From Lineus longissimus (taxonomy: Eukaryota > Nemertea > Pilidiophora > Heteronemertea > Lineidae), in contig NC_088324.1 of NCBI RefSeq assembly GCF_910592395.1, positions 6,724,953 to 6,788,952 of the forward strand: a stretch of DNA of 64,000 nt. Direction: 5' to 3'. A model generated the notes under the pieces. It saw only the letters and a program-made list of their open reading frames with translations, was not told where the DNA came from and did not search any database. Below, piece by piece: positions 21,880 to 31,761 of the stretch. Position 1 is the stretch's first letter, and every line of letters starts with the position of its first letter. The translations under genes and the position numbers were made by a program.

Positions 21880-24105
21880 TTATACCAGTCCAACTGTGTG
21901 ATAGTGCCTGAAACAAACATCACTGCAGAGAGCCAGCTTGTCTGCACATGTTGGACAGACATATCTGGTTTCTTTTCTCACACCCCGTCTTGTGTAAACG
22001 CGGAAATGTTTAGTTGGTCGTTGTTTCTTCTATGATGGTGGAATGAAATTAAAGTAATGGAAGTTGTTCGCATCTGCCACTGGTTCAGGTTGCCTCTGTA
22101 TGCGTTCCACAACTTCAAGCCAAAGTAAGTGCTTTATGACGGTTTCGCGAAACTTGAGTTGTCGCATTGTGCTTCCATTTTCAGCCTTGTACAACATATG
22201 GGCATTCGAAATCCAAATCTCAACCAAATGAAGAGCCATCTTCTTATACCATCTGATAGTTTTGTGTAGTGCTGAGTAAATACGACAGCATTTGATCAGA
22301 TCAATCGATACCGGACATACCAAGATTGTGATCGCGCACAATATTGGGTGTTTGCGATGCCTTGTTATTCCGGTTGCGGACCTCCACCATCTCAACGCGG
22401 TGCATATTGCTTATGTTCAACACTTCCCGTTTATCCTTCCACTTGCAAACAACGACTGACTCAGACCGTGCCCATGTCATTTCACCTTTCCTCAGCGTTT
22501 TGTTGGTCACATCCTAAGGCTTCTCCTTCCGATCACTACGGAGGGTTCCACTGCTGTAAGTCGAACGAGTGGCTAGTTTCTTAGCGAGGGACACTGAATT
22601 TTAGAAATTGCCAGTGGAGACAGTGTGGACTTTGTCTAAGAAGTCATCACCAAGAAGATACAGGACTATTGCTACAGTTTGACCAAGGTCGTGGGGATCT
22701 GGGTGCCCTTCTCCAATGTAAAGACTAAGCCTGAGTGCAATCCCGTCGGACTCGCAGAGCTCGTACAGCTTCATCCCGTATTTGTGCTTTTTGTTCTTGA
22801 TGTATACTGTCTGGATAGTAACCTTTCTTGCAAAAGAACCATAGATTCAGCGATACTTAGATCCCTCCCAGGATAGTAGATTTCATCCATCACCGTGTTC
22901 ATATGGTTAGAAAAGGGGAGGATCTTTTACTGGCGATCATTGTGTTTTGACCGACTACGTTATCAGCAAAGTGCCAGAATCATAGAAGCCACTGAAAACG
23001 ATTCCGACTCATGACTTTGCTGAACATAGGGCAATGGTAGAGGGGGTCCTTACTCCAGTAGATCGCTATAGTGGGTTGCGTGTCTTTACACAACGCAAGA
23101 CGAGAATTCCTACGTAGCGGACCCTTTGCAGCAATTTGAGCAGCTGCGTATCTATCAGTCTCAGTTACCATGAGATCAATAACTTCCTGGGTAGAGAACA
23201 GGTCAAAGAAATCAGTTGGCTCATGAAATACCATTTGAATTTTTAAACCAGGTATTTCTTTGAAAGGATATACAGGTGGATCTTGATGGGTGTTTGTCCA
23301 CTGATGAACAGTTGGTGCAGCAGCTTGGGCCTATAATGAAATAATGAAATTTTACCCTGGGTAAAACAACTATATCTCTGAATTTCACTGATATACAAGA
23401 GCCGTTTTATCTGTCATCGACATACCTGGGATGCCACGATTCGGGGTTGGTGTGCTGCAGGCTGTCGCTGAACTGGAGCTGCTCTGTGAGCCTTATGAAA
23501 TAAAAAAATTCTAGCCCGGATAAAACAATTTTCTCTCTAAATACACTGACATACCAGATTCATGTTCTCTGCATTGGCATACCTGGGATGCCATTTCTTT
23601 GGTTGCTTGAGGCTGCTGCTGGATTGAAACAGTTGCTTGACCAGCTTGAGGCTGTATTGAAATGATGAAATTCCAGCCTGGGTAAAACGACTTGATATCT
23701 GAACTATCTGATAAGTTTCGTTTTATCTGCTATTGACATACCTGTCGTTGGGGTAGGCCTACTGCAAACTGCTGATGGTTTGAACATCTTTCTACCACGG
23801 TCTCTGCCACCACGATTGCGTACACCATGCCCTTGCACAAGAATTAGCGGAGGGGTAACGGTTCTGGCCTGATTTTGGCCCCGACCCCCTCTCTTGTGCG
23901 TGGATCCCTAGGCATCAGATGCCACTTCTGATCAGATGCATCGTCTGGTGTAGCGGGGGTCGTCTGTTGCAGCTGGGTTTTCGTAGCTTGCCACATTACT
24001 GGTGTTCATATCAGAAGGATCGTTATCAGGAGGATCTGTATGGATCAGGGATTCGTCTGCACCGGTAACAGATGCAGAATCTACCTCCATATCAGATTCT
24101 TCGTG
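21880..24105 (-). pseudogene. piggyBac-like transposase with short introns, copy A
   Basis: In antisense order: acidic N-terminus HEESDMEVDS; exon ending 23742; microexon 23583-23651; microexon 23426-23491; large exon from 23330 with PPVYPFKEIPG, DFFDLFSTQEVIDLMV, IAIYWSKDPLYHCPMF; then GIDRSDQ and a C-terminal zinc motif CPTC...LCSDVCFRHYH to a stop at 21880. Introns have CAG|GTATG donors and AG acceptors. Stops and frameshifts interrupt it. The first catalytic Asp is Ala (IAESM) and the second is Gly (STGNF), so it is not an active transposase. It lies in the complex 5' region of gene 3. Confidence 0.75.
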
Positions 24106-24274
24106 CATAAACTGATCAGCAACTTGACTTACTGTCAGTGCCAGATGACCACGCCAAAGGAAAATTACAGAAGTACCACGAGGTGGAACATGGGAGCAGA
24201 GGACGTAGTAGCACACAGAAAAGACGGCAATTTCGAATGTACCATTGTTTATTTGAAGATAGGACTGTAGATAT

Positions 24275-24478
24275 TTTTCCCCATGTGCCAAGGTACGACT
24301 CGTTGTCTGGCAATGGCGGGCAACTTCCTTCCAGGAAGCCAGGCTACGAGTCGTATCATGGCCTCCTGGATGGAAGTTCTTTCCAGGAAGCCAGGCTATG
24401 AGTCGTATTACGGCCTCCTTGATGGAAGTTCCCCGCCATTGCCAACCCACGAGTCGTACCTTGGCACATGGGGGAAAT
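24275..24478. repeat. Fold-back element in the 5' part of piggyBac copy A
   Basis: Arms of about 50 nt, starting CCATGTGCCAAGGTACGACTCGT and ending with the complement, enclose two direct copies of a 50-nt segment (TTCCAGGAAGCCAGGCTA...GATGGAAGTTC). The whole could form one long hairpin. A diverged copy is at 61561-61756. It may be a small inserted MITE or part of the piggyBac element's own end. Confidence 0.7.
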
Positions 24479-24827
24479 GTTCTTCAGTGGTGGCAACTAC
24501 GAGAATTATATCTTGCTTTATTTGTCATTCAATTAGGTTTGGGAACCTCGTTCCCATCTATTTGGAGTCTCTACGGACTAATGCATGGACTGTACTTAAA
24601 GTCACACATTGGCACCTGGGACCGGAAACCAAATATTGGCTTGGCACTCAACGTGTTAATTGGTGTGACCACAGGGGGGACAGGGAAAAGGGAAAGACTT
24701 ACAAGTTAACCTTAAAATGTTATCAAAATTAAGGTTATAATAGTTTGCGCATTCGCTGCAAGAAACTATCGTTGATGGGTTGTAGTACTAGTTCCACAAA
24801 AGTTTGTTAAAACAACATGATTGTCAG

Positions 24828-24870
24828 CTCTTCTGGACTACAAGCTTGATGGATCTGATCCTGATATACG
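24828..24870 (+). pseudogene. Orphan E2 copy with broken donor (gene 3)
   Basis: ALLDYKLDGSDPDI is readable after a TTGTCAG acceptor, but the donor GTTTGT has become ATTGT by loss of bases. No E1 lies immediately upstream because the piggyBac element intervenes. Confidence 0.5.
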
Positions 24871-25007
24871 ATTGTATATCACAGCAAGATAAAGAGTTAC
24901 AGCAGGCTTCAGGCCACACCGGGTCACTTTAGCCCAATGGTAATAGTAGGCATAGCGAAGTTCAACTGAAGGTGATTAAAACATGACGAATCACAATGCA
25001 TGGTCTA

Positions 25008-25016
25008 TCACGTGAC
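25008..25016 (+). promoter_or_regulatory. TCACGTGAC E-box upstream of the type III E1
   Basis: A palindromic TCACGTGA E-box about 165 bp before the start codon of the E1 at 25175. The same sequence recurs at 62291 before the gene 7 E1, at 25877 and 63176 before the type III E3, and at 803 and 44196 before the type I E3. It matches the USF/TFE-type motif. Function is inferred only. Confidence 0.35.
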
Positions 25017-25174
25017 TCATCACACCACGACCTAGTGTGCACCGATGTCAAAGCCTTCGCGTCAAGAGGAGGAGGCTGTTCGGTTTGACAGGAAAATTAG
25101 CACGTCGTCGTATTGTTTGGAAGCCATATACATTGAACAAACTATCATTTCTTGTTTTCCGTCCCGTGTCATCA

Positions 25175-28100
25175 ATGGCAAACTTAGTTTTCACCATGGT
25201 GGCATTAGTGATAATTTCGTTGTCATACTTTATGTGGCTATGTGCGCTTTTAAGACTCATAGGAGGTGTGACTGCTGGCTCTCCCCCGAAAGGTAAGACA
25301 GAGATTACGCAAAAGCTGAGGGTTTGTGAGGTGTCCTCATATTGTTCTCTTGATGATAGTTAAATTGGCTAACTTACGGACATAACGTCAACGAAGTACA
25401 CGCTATATTCGTGACCTGACATGTTTGAACAACTTGCCTCGGCCTAGAACACCGATGATGGGCGAGACGAACATGTGTTAATGCTGAGAGATGAAATGCT
25501 TTATTAATTGGTGTAACCACAGGGGGGACAGGGAAAAGGGAAACGAGTAATCAGTTTACCTTAAAACGTTCTTGAAATTAAAATCATTATATGTATAGTT
25601 TATGCATTTGCTGCAAGAAACTATCGTTTATGGGTTGTAGTACTAGTATCACAGTCGCTTATTAGAAATACTAATGTTATAATAACACGATTGTTAGCTC
25701 TTCTGGATTACAAGCTTGATGGATCTGATCCTGATATACGGTTTGTATAACCACAGCACAATATACAGTTACTAGCTTCAGGCCGCTTCGGGCCACTTAC
25801 GCCAAATGGTAATAGTAGGCAGAGAGAAGTTCCATTGAAGGTGATAAAAAGAAGACGAATCACAATGAATGGACTATCACGTGACTCACCACACGGTGCA
25901 TGTACCAACACGACGTAGTGTGCACCGATGTCAAGAGGAGGCAGTTCGGTTGACAGGAAAATTAGCACGTCGTCGTATTGATTGGAAGCCATTGATATTT
26001 ATCAAACTATCGTTTCTTGTTTTCCATCCGGTATCAATTGCAAACTTAATTTTCACCATAATCGTTTTCTTCGTAGCCTGATTGGAAATGCGAGATATGT
26101 TGAATCTCTAGTTTTTGGAAAGGTGCTTCAGTTTAATGATAAGAACGCATCTGCAATTTTACCCCATATAAATTTATTTGAATTGAAAGATATGACTATT
26201 ATGTTTTATATAAGATCTGATCTGATCAAGTCTCGAAAAAATCATTTGATGGGTTTCTATAATGAAAGAAGAAAGATTGACATAGGATATAACGACTGTA
26301 AAGAAGTGTTGATTATTGTTTGGCAAATTAATCAAAATAAAGGTGATCATCAGAACATTGCAGACGCTTCTTATTTTTCTCTCGGCTATTATTCCATTCT
26401 CAGTCGTATAAGTTGGCAGCATTTTGCTGTTACGATTACCAAGTATAAGGATAATAGTCAGCCTCACGTGAAACTTTATAAAAACGGCAACCTCTTAATA
26501 AGATCAGGTGATAGGCGAAATCAAGCACCGCACTTGGGTGGAACGTTTTCAATTTTGGGTAACTCCATTTCAGTGAGTCAATTGTCGAATTTGAGATTTT
26601 ACCCTTCTGTCATGACAAAACATGATATTTTGAGATACCAAAAAAGAGGTAGGTTTGTCAACTACTAGCTTGCTGGGTAACCTTGGAATCGAATAGGGAG
26701 CCTTACCACATGACATGAACTGACAGCATTAGCTCTAGATTAGTCAGGGTGCTAAAGGCTAATAAATTATTTCTTAGAACATGGAAATGTCGGATGAAGT
26801 TTTTTTCTTCGCTGTTTTCTATAGTCTGGGGAGTGTTCATCAAGATCCAAGGGGGTGCCCGATGATAGCATTTTTCAAAATATGCAAATTAAGCCCGCCA
26901 TAACTGAAATTCCATTCATTTGTTATAACTCGATAAACATGCATCATAACAAAACAAAATTACACCAAGGTTATTTTTAATTGTAAATAAGTGTAAAAAT
27001 AGAGTATAGTTCCAAGGTTATCATGATCTGGCTAGCAGATAAACCCATAGCTGGTGATTGTATGCATTCAATAAGACTGGGATATGCAAATTGGATGCGG
27101 CCATTAATACAGAAATTTCATTTTTATGCAATATCTCCTGAAGTGTAAATGATAAAATCACAAACACATTGTCAATACAGAGGTTATCATGGTTTATCAT
27201 TCAAACCAGGCCATTGCTGATGCGATTGTACGCGCTGCATAACATTGAAATATGCAAATTAGATGCTGCCATCACAAAAGTCCATTTTCCGGTAATATCT
27301 TGTTAGCTATCTAGTATGATATCATCAAAGAAGTATCATGATCTAGGCTATCATGTTCTATCATTCAGCTAATATCATAGCTATTGTGTTTTTAGTGATA
27401 TGCTAGGAGTTATGATAGTTTTTTTAATGATGAATCTAGAAGGGTATTCAGTCCCAAGCATCCTATCGGGTAACATGCACAGTGCATTCTGAGACATGAT
27501 AGGCCACTCATGATCACTTGCACCAGTTTGAATTGTGAGCGCTTTTGCTTTTGCATCCACATCGGATCATATATAGTATGTATTCTAGGGGTTTGACACC
27601 ATCTGGAATGATGGCTGCATTGTGTCAGTGACCTTTTTCTATGTACTTCCATCTGAAGTTCTCAGGGTTTATTACTAGCAAAAGATGGCGTTAATCTAAA
27701 GGACCATTGGCATTATTAAGGGCAATTATACCAAACTGTCGGCTACCCAGTCACCTCCTATTTTACAGTTTCCAGCAACAAATTGCACACAAAAAAGGAA
27801 AAATTCAAACTCTGACTGAGTTATCGCGCTTTTCCTATGTTGACTCGGATTTGCCGCGAGTTAGCTTTCCACGCATGGACTCTTTCCATGTGGAACGATG
27901 CACTAGTAAAGTGTTTCCTGGAGCTAGGATCTACCCATTGACGTCATACTGCTGATATCGATTTTTCCGCACTCACGCTGATGGCGCTTGATTACCTAGC
28001 TACTGCGACCATCAATGGAAATGACGTTGCGTCTTAATAGCGGGGTGAGGTGAACTTGGATCTCGGCGTGCACTCACGTGGCGGGATAGTCTTTCGCGAC

Positions 28101-30260
28101 AGGACTTGCGCGTACTGAAAATAACGAATAACGCGTTCTTCTACTATCTTAGAGCTGAAACAAAATTGGAAAAGCATCAAACACGTTCAGAAAAATAGTT
28201 TACTGATGAACCAGAAAAACAAACATACTGCACTAAAAAGCCGACTTTTATTTTAAGAGTCTGGATTGCTTGATAGTGAGCGACTTCACAGTTTTTTGCA
28301 AATGCTTTACTTGTAGATGGACTAAAGAGCACGGTGTGGCAATATGCTCATTGCCATGTTCTCTTCCCCATGACTACTTAGAGCCTGATTACTGACATGG
28401 TCTTTGAATCCTTCACCGTGTCAGGCAGACATAAATGTAGTATGCTGTAGCTTGGTCCTTGATGTAATTAAAGTTAAGGTTCTACACGGCCATTGGTGAT
28501 TTGACAACGAAATATTTTCGTACTCCAATACAACACTCCACTGTGACCACAACCGGAAAGGTATGCCTAGGAAGCAGCTGCCCTGTGATGTTTAGATGCT
28601 TTCCTACTGTTTGCTGTTTATCTACACTGCCCATCCTTTACTTTGGGATTCCATCTTCAACGGTGCCGTAGTCAGATCGCTTTCCTCAACGTAATCTTCG
28701 CCTGGAAGGCCTTTGGGCTTATCTAAAAGCTAGACCATGATAAGGTGGGAATTAGCACTTATTCGATGACAATGGTCCACATATTTTCTGAAATATTGCC
28801 AAAAACCGAATTTTGTTTACGAAGTGGCTATGTACACAGCTGACTGCTGTGTACGCAGGAACACGTTGGTTGCATGCACAGCAGAGGCGAATTAACATAA
28901 CCGCGTCATCAATGACGTCAGCTGGAGAAAAAAGGCGGTGGCGGTGGCGGTGGAAGAATTCCCCGCTTCCCTTCAAGTTGGGGCCAAATCTCATCCTTTC
29001 CCGCCTTCCAAACAGCTCTCTCGGTATCAGGAGCAACGCAACGTTGCCTTTGTAATATGGCACTCTAGAACCATCGACAAACAATAAAGAGTATTTAAAA
29101 ATGATGGGAAAATTTTACAGCACTTTATTACGCGTATGTCAAGTACAACTGCAAGCATGGTGAAAAACATGCAAGCAGAAGCCCGGGTTTTTAGATGCCA
29201 TGTGTGCCATATGACCAAAACAGTTTTCTCCAGCCAGCGAAGTCTGCTGTGTACTCTAGACAATGTGTGTGCCTGAACATTGTATACACAGCATGTTGTG
29301 TATTTAAGAGAAAATGTTGTTCGGATTCACAGCAGGTAGCATAAAATCGGAGGCGGGGCGTTATAATGTGCCTAATGAATATTAATATAAAACGCTGTGA
29401 ACATAAACATACTGTCTGTTGCATACACAGCATGCTGCGTATGCAACAATAATTGTTCTGCTGCATACACAGCAGGCTGTGTACATATCCTCTTCATTTT
29501 GATTATGGCCGCTCTCATTTGCATAATTTGCATGAATTGCAAAAGTTCAACACATTTAAATGAACAACAACGGGCTATGAATGTGCAAGGGATATCAGCG
29601 GGTAACCTCTGGAATCTTGATGAGCATCGCAGACTATTTGAAAACAGCAAAAAGTAAAAGCTTCCATCATTTCCGCGTCCGACCCCTTGCTTCCGGACTG
29701 TCAGTTCAGTTGGATCGATGTTAACATCAGACGACTGTAATTCACTCTCTAGGTTAAAGTCGGAGTGAGAATCGAAAATGATTCTTAGCTTCTGTAATAA
29801 CTGAGCATCAATAGAGAGTGAAACTAACGGTATCAAATTTTGAAAAAGCCATCATCGGTGGACATGGTTTGACCAAATTCATAGGTCAGGAAAAATCTGA
29901 TATTTTCTGTAATACTGGGTCAAGGAAGTTTTGTTATTGCTTCCAACTCTTCCGTAGCATTCTTGTTCAGAAAACAAGTAACAGTGCACGCAGCTTTACT
30001 AGAACTAGAAGTTGTAGGCCATATTCGATCTAAGCGTGATTGTACCAGAGAATGCTTGAGACAATTCATGGCCAGTGAGGCAGACAAGTGTCTCGGGTTC
30101 CTTTACGACGTCAAAGGGACCAGTTGTTGGGTTTACAAAGTATTTGGGTGAATCCCCTCTACAGGTAACTATGCAGCGACGTCAAGCCGATATCAACTAC
30201 AGGAATTTTGAAAATCAAAATCACAGCGAGCGGAGCTGCAAAATGATAATATGCTCCTAG
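25175..30260 (+). CDS. Gene 3: type III LamG-PAN gene with fused E4-E5
   Basis: Exons proposed are E1 25175-25292 (MANLVFTMVALVIISLSYFMW... signal peptide, 39 codons plus one base), E2 25698-25740, E3 26077-26648 and a fused E4/E5 block 29958-30260. E1 to E3 phases agree. At the E4/E5 junction intron 4 is absent but one extra G (30146) shifts the frame, so translation stops after VYKVFG. E2 has the usual start and an intact GTTTGT donor. The 3.3-kb third intron is unlike those of other units. Probably expressed as a shortened PAN protein or decaying. Confidence 0.5.
26077..26648 (+). CDS. LamG core exon (E3) of gene 3, divergent type III
   Basis: Clearly homologous (FGKVLQFNDKNAS, WQHFAVTIT, PHVKLYKNGNLL) but differs from types I and II over much of its middle, for example MGFYNERRKIDIGYND and QNKGDHQNIADASYF. 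At 572 nt it is 6-9 nt longer and in phase. The upstream intron has similarity to the promoter and 5' part of the type III E1, so the acceptor region itself was assembled by duplication. Confidence 0.85.
26870..27330. repeat. Degenerate tandem repeat with ATGCAAAT motifs
   Basis: Three units of roughly 170-200 bp share ATATGCAAATTAGATG, a GTTATCATG phrase and an ATATC phrase. ATGCAAAT occurs at 26882, 27084 and 27252. Found only in intron 3 of gene 3 in this window. No coding potential. Confidence 0.5.
27700..27960 (-). repeat. Inverted, diverged copy of the intron-3 segment
   Basis: Read on the minus strand it matches the segment at 1640-1900 and its tandem copies (landmarks: AAAAAAGGAAAAATTC, GACTCGGATTTG, TGCACTAGTAAAG). 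Divergence is much larger than among tandem copies, and orientation is opposite. Confidence 0.5.
27961..28828. other. No recognised feature
   Basis: No recognised coding frame, known repeat or RNA gene. Sequence is not shared with other units in the window, so it entered with the gene 3 third intron. Confidence 0.4.
28829..29495. repeat. Cluster of palindromes built on ACACAGC/GCTGTGT
   Basis: Palindromes occur at 28832-28854 (9-bp arms), 29282-29303, 29418-29447 (30 bp, one mismatched pair) and 29463-29486, with half-sites near 28865 and 29247. The core is TACACAGC facing GCTGTGTA. None is seen in other units. Confidence 0.7.
29719..29935 (+). pseudogene. Remnant of the Ig-like segment in gene 3
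   Basis: Starts with the same AGACGACTGTAATTCAC as the remnants in genes 1, 2, 4 and 6, then diverges. A GQEKSDIFCN reading replaces the DNGQYYC motif. Several stops are present. Confidence 0.3.
29958..30260 (+). CDS. PAN/Apple exon of gene 3 fused to E5 without intron
   Basis: E4 (29958-30145) keeps the four cysteines (DCTREC, KCLGFLYD, TSCWVY) but is more diverged than other copies. It is followed at 30147 by GGTGAATCC, the first bases of E5, after one extra G. Removal of that base would restore the E4-E5 frame. As read, translation ends within the next codons. E5 here lacks the usual TAA and its own frame runs to a TAG at 30258-30260. Confidence 0.65.
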
Positions 30261-30632
30261 GATGTATGTACGGAAAGCTCATGTGGAAAGTGAAAAGGAA
30301 ATGGGAAAAGCGTAATGCTGAAAGTATAAATCGCTTGAGATCTGCGTGTTTTTTGGTTGATGCGTTTGATAACAAGTTAGACCTGTAAGAAAGGCAAACT
30401 AATGAAGAAAAACGCCGGCTCAAATAACGCACGAGACGACAATAATGACACAATTAGTCACAAACAGCTCAATATTGATGGCTCATCGGAAGTCTTTAAA
30501 AATATACGCATATTATGACATGGATATTTGTATAAATTTTGACTTTCGCTCTTATAAATTAATGATATGTACCACACACACACAAACAACGAGAGCATTG
30601 CTGTAAATACAATTGAAAGTTATTCCAAAATA

Positions 30633-31264
30633 GGGCCGTTTAGACAACATGAAAAAAACCACATGCGATCCGATTGAATCCGAATGCGGTTTAAATTTTT
30701 CTCGTCTAAATGCAAAATGATCCGGATCAATGTGGTCCCATCCGGATTAAAAGAAAACTACCGATCGAGGTAGTGTTAATCTGAATGCATCCGGATGCAC
30801 CCGGATCACTAGCGTCGTCTAAACCCAAACGGATTCCCAATCCGGATTCATTCTACCTGGGCGCATGCGCACTAACGAGTGTGTTGGCACTTGAAACGTT
30901 TTGCGTTGCACGAGAATTGTGTTTTTGGCGCGGAGAGTGAGATTGTGAGTTAAAGTGTTTTTTTCACGGACTAATTTGCGATTTTTTTTCAATCAAGCTA
31001 TGGCTAAGGCGGATCGGTTTACGGAAAGCGATGTGTTCGATCCCGCGAAATTTCCCGCGAAGAAATGCGGTTCAAGTACCAAACCAATTTTTTTACACCT
31101 CCACAACCAACAGGTATTGGAGAGTTCCAAAGCTATAGATATGCGTCCAGATGAGCCCGGATTGCGCTTATCGTCTAAATGCGCGCAATTTTCGAGACCT
31201 GAATGTGGTTCAATCGGATCGCATGCGGATCCGATAAGAATGTGTTTTTTTCGCCTGCCGTCTA
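30633..31264. mobile_element. Non-autonomous DNA transposon, GGGCCGTTTAGAC termini
   Basis: Interrupts the intergenic stretch that in other units reads TTATTCCAAATTGTGATCATTG. The left end is GGGCCGTTTAGACAACATG and the right end is CGCCTGCCGTCTAA, complementary to the GTTTAGAC core. Subterminal sequences (CATGCGATCCGATTGAA) are also inverted. The ends resemble Harbinger/ISL2EU-type elements by memory, which is tentative. It contains a GCGCATGCGC motif at about 30862 and a short frame beginning MAKADRFTESDVF at 31000. Confidence 0.6.
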
Positions 31265-31661
31265 ATCATTGAAATTACAGGTGATAAAGATTGATACCTG
31301 TTTTATTGGCCACCCGATATATCCTTTCAAACTCAATCTACTCTCCCCTCAAGCAAACATTGATTTATTAATAACAAAGACGCAAGAACAAAAGAAACAT
31401 TTTGTTTCTCATAGCGAGAACTGGATCAATATAATATATAGATATTAAACGTATTGACTTCATATAGTTCATATAATGTAATATTACAACGGCGAGTTCA
31501 AAGCAAAACTGGACATCCCATCGCTATTTTCCAAATGGTTCAAGGCACGATGTCGTATTCGACTGGGTACAAGTGTAAGACCGATTATGACAGTTGATCG
31601 GAATCATGGCATAGATTCCAAAAACGTGCTGTTAATTGACTTCAACTTTTGCTGGTGTTTG

Positions 31662-31761
31662 ATGGTGGCATCAGTGATGATTTCCTTGTCATACTTAATG
31701 TGCATATGTGCGCTTATAACACTTAATATAGGAGGTGTGACTGCTGGCTCTCCCCCGAAGG
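31662..31761 (+). CDS. Signal-peptide exon (E1) of gene 4
   Basis: MVASVMISLSYLMCIC... with GGVTAGSPPK at the cleavage region. The donor is AAGG|GTAAGA, one base different from gene 1. Confidence 0.65.

Noticed and set aside
27410-27652. Minus-strand Cys-containing frame as a transposon CXC domain
   Set aside because: Only a vague resemblance in another frame, with stops; not enough to annotate.
29372-29836. 154-codon minus-strand frame
   Set aside because: It covers the palindrome cluster and Ig remnant, has no recognisable domain and is antisense to the array genes.
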